Counted from the stretch's first letter, positions 1 to 8,896 are shown. The stretch is 64,000 nucleotides of DNA from Terriglobia bacterium (GCA_020073445.1 JAIQFE010000001.1:372001-436000), one strand, 5' to 3'. The notes: generated from the letters alone by a model not told the origin. Made by a program: numbers and translations.

Positions 1-740
1 CGCGCACGTCCTTCAACGCGGACGGGCTCGAGGAACTGGCGGCCTCGATCCGGGCAAACGGAATCATTCAGCCGATTATCGTGCGCCGGATGGGCGACAC
101 CTACCAGATTGTCGCGGGTGAGCGCCGCTGGCGGGCTGCCAGGATCGCGGAGCTCGAGGAAGTACCTGTCGTCGTGCAGGATGTTGCGGATCGAGCCATG
201 CTCGAAGTCGCACTGATCGAGAACATCCAACGCGAAGACCTGAATCCGATCGAAACGGCGCACGCTTTTGACCGGCTCGGCCGCGATCTGGGATTGTCGC
301 AGGAGGAAATCGGCCGCCGCACCGGCAAGGACCGGACGTCGATCGCTAACATCGTCCGCCTGCTAAAGCTGCCCAAGGAAGTTCAACTCCTGGTCGCCGA
401 GCGACGCCTTTCGATGGGACACGCTCGAGCGATCCTGGGTTTGCCGACAGCGGATGAGCAGATTCAACTAGCGGAGAAGACGGTCGCCTTAGGGCTTTCC
501 GTGCGTCAGGTGGAGACCCAGGTCCAGGAGATGACGGCGGACCGCGGCAAACCGGCAGGCTCGCGCAAAGAACCGGCCCAGGATCCGAACGTTAGGGCCG
601 CGGCGGAAGAGTTGGAACGCGCCCTGGGAACTCGAGTCCGCATCGTCGAACTAAGCGAGCAGCGCGGCCGTATCGAAATCGAATACTATTCGCAAGCCGA
701 TCTGGACCGGTTGTATCAGCAGATTATCGGCGGGAAGTAG
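1..740 (+). CDS. parB: Chromosome partitioning protein ParB (5' end cut by window)
   Basis: The reading frame is already open at base 3 and the first visible residues (RTSFNADGLEELAASIRANG) are the ParB N-terminal domain, so the true start lies upstream of the window. The VAGERRWRAA motif, which in ParB forms the CTP- and partner-contacting pocket, is followed by ENIQREDLNPIE and a helix-turn-helix (SQEEIGRRTGKDRTSIANIV) that would bind parS. A short C-terminal dimerisation region ends at TAG 738-740. ParB works with ParA in origin segregation. parA is presumably just outside the left edge, and dnaA lies about 17 kb away, consistent with an origin-proximal site. I saw no obvious parS (TGTTTCACGTGAAACA-like) site in the window. 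Confidence 0.93.
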   Translation, partial: RTSFNADGLEELAASIRANGIIQPIIVRRMGDTYQIVAGERRWRAARIAELEEVPVVVQDVADRAMLEVALIENIQREDLNPIETAHAFDRLGRDLGLSQEEIGRRTGKDRTSIANIVRLLKLPKEVQLLVAERRLSMGHARAILGLPTADEQIQLAEKTVALGLSVRQVETQVQEMTADRGKPAGSRKEPAQDPNVRAAAEELERALGTRVRIVELSEQRGRIEIEYYSQADLDRLYQQIIGGK

Positions 741-817
741 TGGTGCCGGCGGCTGGATTCGAACCAGCTACCTACGGATTATGAGACCGTCGCTCTAACC
801 AACTGAGCTACGCCGGC
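741..817 (-). tRNA. tRNA-Met (anticodon CAT), elongator type
   Basis: On the minus strand a full cloverleaf can be drawn: acceptor GCCGGCG pairs with CGCCGGC, the D arm is GCTC/GAGC, the anticodon loop is CTCATAA (anticodon CAT), the T arm is GCTGG/CCAGC with loop TTCGAAT, and CCA is encoded (741-743). The loop sequence and the fully paired first acceptor base pair fit elongator Met rather than initiator. A tRNA-Ile2 with modified C34 cannot be excluded by eye. It converges with parB, its 3' end abutting the parB stop codon. Confidence 0.95.
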
Positions 818-877
818 GCTGCTACCAGCGTAAGGATCAAGGCTGGAAGCTGTCAAGTTTGGACTACAATTTCTCTA

Positions 878-2188
878 GTGTCTTCTCCGGCTGTTCAATT
901 CTCGAACGTTTCTAAGAGCTACTCGATCTACGCGGCCCCGCGCGATCGATTGAAGGAGCTCGCGACGTTCCAAACACGCCGCTTTCATAAGGAGTTCTGG
1001 GCGTTGCGGGACGTGAGCTTCGACGTGCAGCGCGGAGAAACCTTTTGCGTGGTCGGGGAAAACGGTTCGGGCAAGAGTACACTTCTCCAGATCTGCGCCG
1101 GAATTCTCGCGCCCACCAGCGGCTCGGCGATTGCGCATGGCCGGGTCGCGGCACTGCTTGAGCTGGGTTCGGGTTTCAATCCCGAATTCTCTGGCAAGGA
1201 CAACGTGTACTTGAATGGCGCAATTCTTGGCCTCTCGAACAAAGAAATGGATCGCCGGTTCCCGGAAATCGAAGCGTTCGCGGAGATTGGAGATTTTATC
1301 CACCAGCCCGTGAAGACCTATTCGAGCGGCATGGCTGTCCGGCTGGCGTTCGCCGTCGCGATCCACGTCGATCCGGAAATCCTGCTGGTGGATGAAGCGC
1401 TCGCTGTGGGGGATGTCTATTTCCGGCAGCGCTGCATGCGCAAAGTACACGAACTCCGGCAGCGCGGCGTCACGATTCTGTTTGTCTCCCATGCAACCGG
1501 AGACGTCAAGGCGTTGGGGGATCGAGCCATGTGGCTGGAGAACGGTGTGGTGAAAGCACTCGGAAGAACGGACTTGGTGGTCGCCCAGTACCTTGCCGCG
1601 ATGTCTGAGAAAGATCGCGTTTACCAAGCCCATGAATTTCCCGTAGCCGAAGGGCGGAACTTGCAAACGCCGGAAGAGGTTATCGAGGAAATTCCCAACG
1701 TCGACCACCGCTTTGGCGACGGAAAAGCGGAAATCCTGGGAATTACAGTGCTGGACGCAGAGGGCTCGCGGGTCACTTCACTCAAGCCGAATTCTACAAT
1801 TGTAGTAAGAATCAGCGTAAGAGCGAAAGAAAATCTCGACCGGCCCATTGTGGGTTTCATGTTCCGCAATCACCTCGGCGTCGACTTCGCGGGCACCAAT
1901 ACCGCTCGGGAACGTCAGGATCTTCCGCCCATGATCGCCGGCGATGTTTGCACCGTCGATTTTTACCTGGATCTACCGGCATTGTACGCGTCGTCGTTCT
2001 CATTTTCGCCCGCGATCGCGAACGGCTCCCTCGAACATTACTCCATGTGCGACTGGATCGATAATGCGGTGGTGCTGCAGATGGAGAGATCGGGCCAGCC
2101 CATGTACGGGCAATTTCACCTGGATTGCCGCGTCAAAGTGAACACTAAGGTCGGAAGCGGGGATCTCGGCAAGGTGACAACGCCGTGA
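878..2188 (+). CDS. Polysaccharide ABC exporter ATPase, Wzt-like, with C-terminal glycan-binding-type domain
   Basis: This 436-residue protein starts at GTG 878. The nucleotide-binding domain carries Walker A GENGSGKST (60-68), the signature SSGM (149-152), Walker B ILLVDE (168-173) and an H-loop histidine in FVSHAT. Residues from about 265 to the end form a beta-rich extension like the C-terminal domain of Wzt, which in O-antigen export recognises the finished, capped glycan end. The sequence suggests a cytoplasmic ATPase driving export of a surface polysaccharide. The expected membrane partner (Wzm-like permease) is not seen on either side: upstream is tRNA-Met and parB. The stop TGA overlaps the GTG start of the next gene, so the two are translationally coupled. 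Confidence 0.88.
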   Translation: MSSPAVQFSNVSKSYSIYAAPRDRLKELATFQTRRFHKEFWALRDVSFDVQRGETFCVVGENGSGKSTLLQICAGILAPTSGSAIAHGRVAALLELGSGFNPEFSGKDNVYLNGAILGLSNKEMDRRFPEIEAFAEIGDFIHQPVKTYSSGMAVRLAFAVAIHVDPEILLVDEALAVGDVYFRQRCMRKVHELRQRGVTILFVSHATGDVKALGDRAMWLENGVVKALGRTDLVVAQYLAAMSEKDRVYQAHEFPVAEGRNLQTPEEVIEEIPNVDHRFGDGKAEILGITVLDAEGSRVTSLKPNSTIVVRISVRAKENLDRPIVGFMFRNHLGVDFAGTNTARERQDLPPMIAGDVCTVDFYLDLPALYASSFSFSPAIANGSLEHYSMCDWIDNAVVLQMERSGQPMYGQFHLDCRVKVNTKVGSGDLGKVTTP

Positions 2189-3324
2189 GCGAATTCACGG
2201 GGGAGCGCGTCATTCCCGGGCAGGTTAATGACGATCTGTGGGCCGAACATATGGCCCGCTACGCATTGGCGACGCGCTTCGCGCAAGGGCGGCGAGTCCT
2301 CGACCTGGGCTGCGGCACCGGTTACGGAACCGCGGATCTCGCACAGGTGGCATCCTCGGCGGTGGGCGTCGATCTTGCGCCGGAAGCGATCGCCTATGCG
2401 GATGAGCATTTCCCGTCCGCGCGATTTCTCCAGTGCTCGGCGAGTGCGGTGCCGTTTCCTCCCGCCTCGTTCGATTTGGTAACCGCCTTCGAAGTCATCG
2501 AACATCTCCGCGACTGGCGAGCCCTGTTAGCCGAAGCGCACCGAGTGCTGGAGCCGAACGGCCTGCTCATCGTATCCACCCCCAATAAGCGCTATTACGC
2601 GGAAGCCCGAGCCAAATCGGGTCCGAATCCGTTCCACGAGCACGAATTTGAATTCCAGGAATTCCGGACGGCTCTGGGCGAATTCTTTCCCCATCTCGAG
2701 ATCCTGTTTCAAGACCGCATCGAAGCCTTTGCCTTTTACGATGGGACCCAAAAATCCCGCACCGAAGCCGATCTCGCTCGCCCTTCGGGCGATCCGGAAA
2801 CCGCGAATTTCTTCATCGGCATCTGTTCCTGCGCTCCCATTCCGCAGCTTGCCAGTTTTCTCTACGCGCCACGCGCGGCCAACCTCTTGCGGGAACGCGA
2901 AGAGCATATCCGTCTGCTGGAGCAGGAGCTCGCGCAGGTCCGCACCTGGCTCGAAGAAACCACGGCGGATCGCAACCATCTGCAAACGCAACTCGAATCC
3001 GAGCAGACCCGCGCCCTTCAAATCATCACCGAACTGAACGAAGAGAACCGCCGCAAGACCGATTGGGCGCTCAATATCGAAAAAAGCCTGACCGCGCAGG
3101 TCGAACAACGGACCCAGCAGCTCGCCGAAGCGGTTCGACTGCTGGACACCGCGGAGGCCACCGTGGTCGAACGCACCGACTGGGCGCGACGTCTTGACAC
3201 CCAATTGCGAGAGACGGCCGCCCAGCTCGAAATGGTCCGCCAATCGCGCTGGCTGAAACTCGGCCGCCAGTTGAGACTCGGACCACAGGTCAAGGAAGCG
3301 GCTGCCAAGGAAGCAATGGAATGA
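2185..3324 (+). CDS. SAM-dependent methyltransferase with long C-terminal coiled coil
   Basis: The 379-residue product begins at GTG 2185, overlapping the upstream stop by three bases. Residues 38-46 (VLDLGCGTG) are motif I of class I SAM methyltransferases, followed by a Rossmann-type domain to about residue 220. From about 230 to 350 the sequence is a charged, heptad-like coiled coil with two TDWA motifs (292-295 and 331-334), and it ends in a basic SRWLKLGRQLRLG tail. This layout (catalytic capping domain plus coiled coil, beside a Wzt-like ATPase) resembles WbdD-type chain terminators, in which the coiled coil acts as a molecular ruler. That role is inference; a plain sugar methyltransferase is the alternative. 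ATGA overlap couples it to the next gene. Confidence 0.85.
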   Translation: MSEFTGERVIPGQVNDDLWAEHMARYALATRFAQGRRVLDLGCGTGYGTADLAQVASSAVGVDLAPEAIAYADEHFPSARFLQCSASAVPFPPASFDLVTAFEVIEHLRDWRALLAEAHRVLEPNGLLIVSTPNKRYYAEARAKSGPNPFHEHEFEFQEFRTALGEFFPHLEILFQDRIEAFAFYDGTQKSRTEADLARPSGDPETANFFIGICSCAPIPQLASFLYAPRAANLLREREEHIRLLEQELAQVRTWLEETTADRNHLQTQLESEQTRALQIITELNEENRRKTDWALNIEKSLTAQVEQRTQQLAEAVRLLDTAEATVVERTDWARRLDTQLRETAAQLEMVRQSRWLKLGRQLRLGPQVKEAAAKEAME

Positions 3325-5705
3325 AACGTTTCCTGGCGGGCGCCTGGACTTTGCTCCGGGGCCTGCCTCTCGCGCTGCTGTCTCCGATTTTGCTCGCGCT
3401 CGCCGCCGTGGCGATGTTCCTGTGCGACCTCCTGTGCCGGCTGCTGCCCCGTAAAGCGCTCCCGCCGGATTCGGCGCCCGACACACCAGCGGCGAGCGTG
3501 GTGATTCCCAACTGGAATGGCCGGGATCTGCTCGAAAAATACCTGCCGTCCGTGATCGCCGCAATGTCCGGCTCCACGCGGAACGAAATCATCGTTGTCG
3601 ACAACGGTTCCGATGACGGCAGCGCGCAGTTCGTGCGGGAACACTTTCCTCAAGTTCGAGTTCTGGCACTCGAACACAACTTGGGTTTTGGCGGCGGTTC
3701 CAACGCCGGGTTCCAAGCCGCGCACAATGACATCGTGGTCCTGCTCAACAGCGATATGCGCGTGGACCGGAACTTCCTGCAGCCGCTATTGGACGGTTTC
3801 GACGATGACAATACTTTCGCCGTGTCCTGCCAGATTTTCTTTTCCGATCCCAACAAGCCGCGGGAAGAAACCGGACTAACCGAAGGTTGGTGGTCGCAAG
3901 GAGGACTTCGCGTAGGCCATCGAATCGAGCCCGGAATCCGCCAGCTCTATCCCTGCTTCTACGGCGGCGGCGGCTCGTGTGCGTTCGATCGCAGAAAGTT
4001 CCTGGAGCTCGGCGGCTTCGACGAGCTGCTCAAACCGTTTTATCTGGAAGATACCGACCTCGGCTATCTCGCCTGGAAACGTGGCTGGAAAGTTCTGTAC
4101 CAGCCGGCCAGCGTGGTCTATCACGAGCATCGGGGCACCATTGGTAAGCGTTTTTCGGAAGCCTACATTCAGTCGGTGCTCAAGAAAAACTTCCTGCTCT
4201 TCACCTGGAAGAATATCCACGACTGGCGCTGGTTCGGTTCGCACTTTTTCTTTACCTGGGGAGGCGCGACGCTAAGCTGGCTGGCCGGCGACTCACCCGA
4301 ACGCCCGAGCTTCTCGGGAATCCTGCGGGCGTTCTTGGCGCTGCCTCACGCGCTTGCCTCGCGCATGCGAGCTCGCAAGCTTGCGGCCGTCTCCGATCGG
4401 GAAGCTTTCCGAAGGCCGCTGGGAGGCCACTATCGCGACACCTTCCTCCCGCTACGGCCCGATCCCCCGCGCCTGGCGGTCCTGTTCGTGGCTCCTTACG
4501 CGATTTGTCCTCCAGTGCACGGAGGCGGCGTGTTCATGTACCAGACCGTGCACGAATTGGCCCGCCTGTGCGACCTCCACTTGATCGTATTGCTGGATCA
4601 CGAACGCGAACGCGAGGCACACGCGGAGTTGGACAAGATATGCGCCTCCACGGAGTACGTCGTCCGGTTGACGGGACGCCCAAAAGCGTTAGGGTCGCCT
4701 GAGCCGCACGCTCCTCGTGAATATCGCAATCGCGACTTGGCCTGGCTGATCCATCGCCAGATCTACACTCACTCCATCGACGTCCTCCAGCTCGAATATG
4801 TAGTCATGGGGCAGTACGCCGGACAGTTCCGCCACATTCCGAGCATCCTGTTCGAGCACGATGTTTATTTCCAATCCATCGCGCGGCGGCTTCCCTACAT
4901 GAGCAGCATGGTGGAGAGAACTGTGTCCCGCTGGGAATATCTCCGGGCGATTCGCTACGAACTAACACTGCTGCCCCGGCTCGACCGCATTCAGGTGTGC
5001 AGCCGCGATAACGCGGAATATCTCCGGTCTTTCCTTCCTCAATTGAACGGCCGCATCGACGATGGATACCGGGCGGGCATCGACACATCCGGATACGACT
5101 TTCGACCTTCCGGGCGCGAACCTTACACGCTCCTGTTTCTAGGCAGCTTCCGACATATGCCGAACGTGGAAGCGCTGCAGTGGTTCCTGCAAGAGGTCTT
5201 TCCGCGCATCCGCAAAGAAGAGCCCAAAGCGAGGCTCGTGATCGTGGGGTTCGATCCTCCTCCGCGGCATTCCTTGCGAGACTCGGATGCGATCGAAATG
5301 ATCGGCTTCGTGGAAGACGTACGCGAGCCGCTCATGCGCTACTCCGTCTTCGTCTGTCCGATCCTGGCAGGCTCGGGCGTGCGCGTAAAACTGCTGGAGG
5401 CGTTCGCGGCGGGGATCCCGGTGGTCTCAACCTACGTGGGTGCGGAGGGGCTGGCGGATAAAGATGGCGAGATCTGCGCGCTGGCCGATGATCCGGCAGC
5501 CTTCGCCGCGCACGTGGTTCACCTGCTACACCAACCCGACGAAGCGGAAGCGTTAGCTCGGCGCGCCCGGGCCGAAGTCGTCGCCAAGCGCGATATGCGC
5601 GTGATCACCGAGCGGCTGGTGGAGTGTTACCGCGCGGAGGTGCGAAGGATGCGCCAGGACCAAGTGGGGGCTGCTACGGAGAAGGTCTGGAGCCAGGTCT
5701 CCTAA
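3321..5705 (+). CDS. Two-domain glycosyltransferase (GT2 fused to GT4)
   Basis: The 794-residue protein starts at ATG 3321 in an ATGA overlap with the methyltransferase. A hydrophobic N-terminal segment (about 10-42) suggests membrane anchoring. Residues 58-290 are a GT2 domain (SVVIPNWNGRDLL, the metal-binding region LLNSDMRVD, then FYLEDTDLGY). Residues about 385-785 form a second, GT4-type domain with an N-terminal LFVAPYAICPPVHGGG, a linker strand TLLFLGSFRHMPN and the donor-site region GSGVRVKLLEAFAAGIPVV. It may add two sugars in sequence to a surface glycan. Substrates cannot be read from sequence. It is the largest enzyme of the cluster and its stop is followed by a convergent small gene. 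Confidence 0.87.
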   Translation: MKRFLAGAWTLLRGLPLALLSPILLALAAVAMFLCDLLCRLLPRKALPPDSAPDTPAASVVIPNWNGRDLLEKYLPSVIAAMSGSTRNEIIVVDNGSDDGSAQFVREHFPQVRVLALEHNLGFGGGSNAGFQAAHNDIVVLLNSDMRVDRNFLQPLLDGFDDDNTFAVSCQIFFSDPNKPREETGLTEGWWSQGGLRVGHRIEPGIRQLYPCFYGGGGSCAFDRRKFLELGGFDELLKPFYLEDTDLGYLAWKRGWKVLYQPASVVYHEHRGTIGKRFSEAYIQSVLKKNFLLFTWKNIHDWRWFGSHFFFTWGGATLSWLAGDSPERPSFSGILRAFLALPHALASRMRARKLAAVSDREAFRRPLGGHYRDTFLPLRPDPPRLAVLFVAPYAICPPVHGGGVFMYQTVHELARLCDLHLIVLLDHEREREAHAELDKICASTEYVVRLTGRPKALGSPEPHAPREYRNRDLAWLIHRQIYTHSIDVLQLEYVVMGQYAGQFRHIPSILFEHDVYFQSIARRLPYMSSMVERTVSRWEYLRAIRYELTLLPRLDRIQVCSRDNAEYLRSFLPQLNGRIDDGYRAGIDTSGYDFRPSGREPYTLLFLGSFRHMPNVEALQWFLQEVFPRIRKEEPKARLVIVGFDPPPRHSLRDSDAIEMIGFVEDVREPLMRYSVFVCPILAGSGVRVKLLEAFAAGIPVVSTYVGAEGLADKDGEICALADDPAAFAAHVVHLLHQPDEAEALARRARAEVVAKRDMRVITERLVECYRAEVRRMRQDQVGAATEKVWSQVS

Positions 5706-5723
5706 CCGGCCTGGAGGCAGGTC

Positions 5724-6221
5724 CTACTGGGCTTTGGTCGCTTTCGCCAACCGTTCCACGATCCTTGCGGCGACATGCTTCAGCTCATCAGGCTGCGCGC
5801 TCGTCGGCAGTTCGTAAGTGCTCCAAAGAACGTCCCGGCTGGTTCGATTGACCAAGAAAACCAGACCGCCGCTGCGGGAAAGCCGTTGCATCACAGGACG
5901 CGCAGAATTGGACGTGGCAGACTTGTCCTTGTCGGATTTGTCTTTATACACGGGGGCGCCGTACAGTTCCGTAAGGCTATCCTCCAGGCGCGTGCCGATA
6001 GCATCCGTCAAGATCGCATCCGCTTTCTTCGGATCCGTGACCACCTGGAGCAATCCGCCGGAGCTGAGTTGCAGCGCCAGATACTGGTCGAGTCCGCCGG
6101 CCATGGGAAGCAAGTATACGGTCTTCACTCCGAAGACCTCTGCGTGCGCACTCGAAATCGGGACAATGGCGCATAGCGCGAACATTGCGATGCACAAGGC
6201 CAAATTGGTGAGCCACTTCAT
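5724..6221 (-). CDS. Small secreted protein of unknown function
   Basis: I chose the ATG at 6221 because it gives a clean signal peptide (MKWLTNLALCIAMFALCAIV... ending SSAHA, about 27 residues). An in-frame ATG at 6233 is possible. The mature part, about 138 residues, contains VKTVYLLPMAGGLDQYLA, then a segment on values from tables or mixtures (DPKKADAILTDAIGTRLED) and an Asp/Lys/Ser-rich low-complexity stretch. I do not recognise a family. It lies convergent to the GT fusion and divergent from the next glycosyltransferase, with 52 bp between the two starts, so that gap must hold both promoters. Confidence 0.7.
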   Translation of the reverse strand: MKWLTNLALCIAMFALCAIVPISSAHAEVFGVKTVYLLPMAGGLDQYLALQLSSGGLLQVVTDPKKADAILTDAIGTRLEDSLTELYGAPVYKDKSDKDKSATSNSARPVMQRLSRSGGLVFLVNRTSRDVLWSTYELPTSAQPDELKHVAARIVERLAKATKAQ

Positions 6222-6273
6222 GTCCCCCATCATACCCGACAAGCCGGGCAGGCTATGCTGGTGAAACGGCCGA

Positions 6274-6945
6274 ATGTATAAGGGACAAACGATCACGGTG
6301 ATCATGCCGTGCTTGAACGAAGAAGAGGGCGTCGAGCAGGTATTGGCCCGCATGCCGGAGTTCGTCGACCAAGTGCTCGTGGTCGACAACGGCTCCACCG
6401 ACCGGACATCCGAGGTAGCCGCCAGGTTCGGCGCTCAAGTGATCCGTGAAGATGCCCGCGGGTATGGTCGGAGTTATAAGACAGGTTTCGCGGCGGCGTG
6501 CGGCGATATCGTCATCACCCTCGATGGCGACCACAGCTACCCGCCCGATGCGATCTCCTACCTGCTGGAGGCGTTCATCCACCTGCGGGTCGATTTCCTG
6601 AACGCGTCGCGCTTCCCGGTGCGAGACGGCTCGGCCATGAGCTTCAAGCACTGGGTCGGGAATCTGATCCTGTCGCTGGCGATGTCTATTCTGTATTTGA
6701 CCTGGGTTCGCGATTCACAGTCGGGGATGTGGGTGTTTCACCGGTCGATCCTCAGAAAGATGAAGCTGGAATCGGACGGCATGGCGTTCTCGGAGGAAAT
6801 CAAGATCGAAGCACTGAAGCTGAACCGGCATCGCTTCGCGGAGCTCTCGATCTTGTATAGCTCGCGGCTGGGCGAAATTAAACTCAATCCGTGGCGCGAC
6901 GGCCTGTATAATCTCTGGTTCCTCCTCAAGAAACGGTTCTCATGA
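6274..6945 (+). CDS. GT2 glycosyltransferase, dolichyl/polyprenyl-phosphate mannosyltransferase-like
   Basis: This 223-residue enzyme shows the GT2 nucleotide-sugar fold: VIMPCLNEEEGV (9-20), VVDNGSTDRT, and the metal-binding DGD at 84-86, then the RDSQSGMWVF acceptor-side motif typical of DPM1/GtrB-like enzymes. No C-terminal membrane segments are present, so it matches the short cytosolic form. Such enzymes usually load a sugar onto polyprenyl phosphate for later transfer outside the membrane; that role is family knowledge, not shown here. It opens a run of coupled GT genes: its TGA overlaps the ATG of the next gene. Confidence 0.88.
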   Translation: MYKGQTITVIMPCLNEEEGVEQVLARMPEFVDQVLVVDNGSTDRTSEVAARFGAQVIREDARGYGRSYKTGFAAACGDIVITLDGDHSYPPDAISYLLEAFIHLRVDFLNASRFPVRDGSAMSFKHWVGNLILSLAMSILYLTWVRDSQSGMWVFHRSILRKMKLESDGMAFSEEIKIEALKLNRHRFAELSILYSSRLGEIKLNPWRDGLYNLWFLLKKRFS

Positions 6946-7946
6946 AAGTGGCCGCCGTAGTTCCTCACTGGAACCGGAGGGATCTTCTTCAGACGCTCCT
7001 CGCGAATCTCGCGGAGCAAACGCGCCCATTCGACGAGATCATCGTGGTCGACAACGGTTCAACCGACGACTCCGCCGCCGTGGCCGAGCGCGCGGGGGTC
7101 AGAGTCATCCGGCTGGATCGAAACTTGGGATTCGCAGCCGCGGTAAATCGCGGAATCGCTTCCACACAAGCCGATTGGATCGCCATTTTGAACAACGATG
7201 TGACGCTGGCGCCCGATTGGCTCGAGCAATTGCTCGACGCGGCTGAAAAAGAACAAGCCTGGTTCGCCACTGGCAAAACCCTCATGGCCGGCGATCCCTC
7301 GCGCATCGGTGGCGCGCACATTGACGGCACCTTCGACGCGATCTCACGAGGTGCTTGCGCTTACCGTTGCGGATCAGGCAAGCCGGACGGGCCGTTCTGG
7401 AACCAGCCCCGCCGGATCAGCATGGCTCCGATGACCGCCGCGCTGTTCCAGCGACGGTTGTTCGAGGAAATCGGTACGCTCGATGAAAGCTTCGAGTCGT
7501 ATCTGGAAGACGTCGATTTTGGAATTCGCTGCGCGATCGGCGAGCGCTGGGGGGTGTACGTCCCGGTTGCCATTGCCTGCCATTTGGGAAGCTCGACGTG
7601 GGGACAGTGGAATAAATACTCAGTGCGGCTGATCGCCCGTAATCAGCTTTTGTTGACAGCAAAGCACTTCCGAGGTCTACCGCGCTGGCCTATCCTGGCC
7701 GGACAATTGCTATGGGGTTTGGTGGCTGTCTGCCACGGGTGTGCAGGCGCTTATCTCCAAGGTAAGATGGCGGGCATGCGCGACGCCCGATCCATTCCGT
7801 CGCAGAGGCCAGCGTCCGAAAATTCTAAAGCGCTTACGAAAATCATTGCTTTTGTTCAGGAAAGCGAGCGAACGATTCTTGAGGTCCAGCGGCAGACCGG
7901 GTTCGACCGTTATTGGAGGGTCTATTTCTGGCTGCAGGGGCTGTAA
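6942..7946 (+). CDS. GT2 family glycosyltransferase
   Basis: The 334-residue protein starts at ATG 6942 in an ATGA overlap. It has VVPHWNRRDLLQTLL at the N-terminus, VVDNGSTDDSAAVAER, RNLGFAAAVNRGI and LNNDVTLAPDWLEQLL as the donor and metal-binding region, and YLEDVDFGIRCAI as the acceptor-side acidic motif. This is the rhamnosyl/galactosyl-type GT2 pattern common in O-antigen and exopolysaccharide clusters. The last third is a hydrophobic/basic tail that could sit on the membrane. The 3' end overlaps the next gene by 34 bp. Donor and acceptor are unknown. Confidence 0.86.
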   Translation: MKVAAVVPHWNRRDLLQTLLANLAEQTRPFDEIIVVDNGSTDDSAAVAERAGVRVIRLDRNLGFAAAVNRGIASTQADWIAILNNDVTLAPDWLEQLLDAAEKEQAWFATGKTLMAGDPSRIGGAHIDGTFDAISRGACAYRCGSGKPDGPFWNQPRRISMAPMTAALFQRRLFEEIGTLDESFESYLEDVDFGIRCAIGERWGVYVPVAIACHLGSSTWGQWNKYSVRLIARNQLLLTAKHFRGLPRWPILAGQLLWGLVAVCHGCAGAYLQGKMAGMRDARSIPSQRPASENSKALTKIIAFVQESERTILEVQRQTGFDRYWRVYFWLQGL

Positions 7947-8896
7947 TCGTCACCTACAACTCGGAGGAGGTGATTTTGAGCTGCCTCGACGCGCTGGCTG
8001 AGATGGCTCCGGACGTGGTCGCGACCGTCGTCGATAACGCTTCGACAGATCGGACGGTGGAGCTGGTCCGGCAGTGGACGGCTGTGGATCCTGGTGTGAA
8101 GCCGCAGGTCAAGCTGGTCGCCAATTCCGACAATCGCGGATTCGCTGGGGCTGCAAATCAGGGCTTCCGTGCCACAATCGGCGACCCGATTCTGCTGCTG
8201 AATCCCGATGTCCGGTTACGGACTTCACTGACACCCTTGATCGAGGCCTGCAGCGAACACGGACTCGCCGCGGGCCAATTGACCGCACCGGACGGACGCG
8301 CGCAGGCCGGATTCACCATCCGCCGCTTTCCCACGCCGGCTTCCTTGGCCTTGGAGCTTTTGGGCATCAACCATCTGTGGCCCGGCAATCCGGTAAATCG
8401 CCGTTATCGATATCTGGATCGGGATCTGAATCGCGAAGGCCCGGTGGAGCAGCCAGCCGGCGCATTCCTCATGGCGCGCCGCGATGTCTGGGAACACCTG
8501 GGGGGTTTCGACGAAGATTTCCACCCGGTATGGTTCGAAGATGTGGATTTCTGCGAGCGGGCGGTCAGGGCGGGGTATCGGATCGAGTATGTGCCGCAAG
8601 TTCGTGCCGAGCACCTGGGCGGCCATTCCGTCAGGAAACTCCCCTCGGCTCGCATGGAACAGTACTGGTATGTTAGCCTTCTATCATATGCGGCGAAGCA
8701 TTTCCGCCCCTGGCCATATCGGGGTGTTTGTCTCGCAGCGGTGCTCAGTACGGTTCCGCGGGCGGTCGCGGGGATAGTTCGCGAACGGAACCTGAACCCT
8801 GTCGTTAGTGGTTGCAAAATAATACGGTTAGCAGTAAAACGGCTGGTGTCCCGCACGCAGCCGGCACAGCGGTCCAGACGCACCGAGAATACATAA
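7913..8896 (+). CDS. GT2 family glycosyltransferase
   Basis: The product has the same layout as its upstream neighbour: AVIVTYNSEEVILSCLDAL, VVDNASTDRTVELV, NRGFAGAANQGF, LLNPDVRLRTSL and FEDVDFCERAVRAG. The longest reading starts at TTG 7913 inside the preceding gene. A Shine-Dalgarno-like GGAGGG at 7915-7920 sits seven bases before an in-frame CTG at 7928, so the real start may be that CTG. Either way the GT2 beta-strand begins within 15 residues. It is likely co-translated with the previous gene and acts on the same glycan. The start is the uncertain part; the family is not. Confidence 0.85.
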   Translation: MEGLFLAAGAVIVTYNSEEVILSCLDALAEMAPDVVATVVDNASTDRTVELVRQWTAVDPGVKPQVKLVANSDNRGFAGAANQGFRATIGDPILLLNPDVRLRTSLTPLIEACSEHGLAAGQLTAPDGRAQAGFTIRRFPTPASLALELLGINHLWPGNPVNRRYRYLDRDLNREGPVEQPAGAFLMARRDVWEHLGGFDEDFHPVWFEDVDFCERAVRAGYRIEYVPQVRAEHLGGHSVRKLPSARMEQYWYVSLLSYAAKHFRPWPYRGVCLAAVLSTVPRAVAGIVRERNLNPVVSGCKIIRLAVKRLVSRTQPAQRSRRTENT

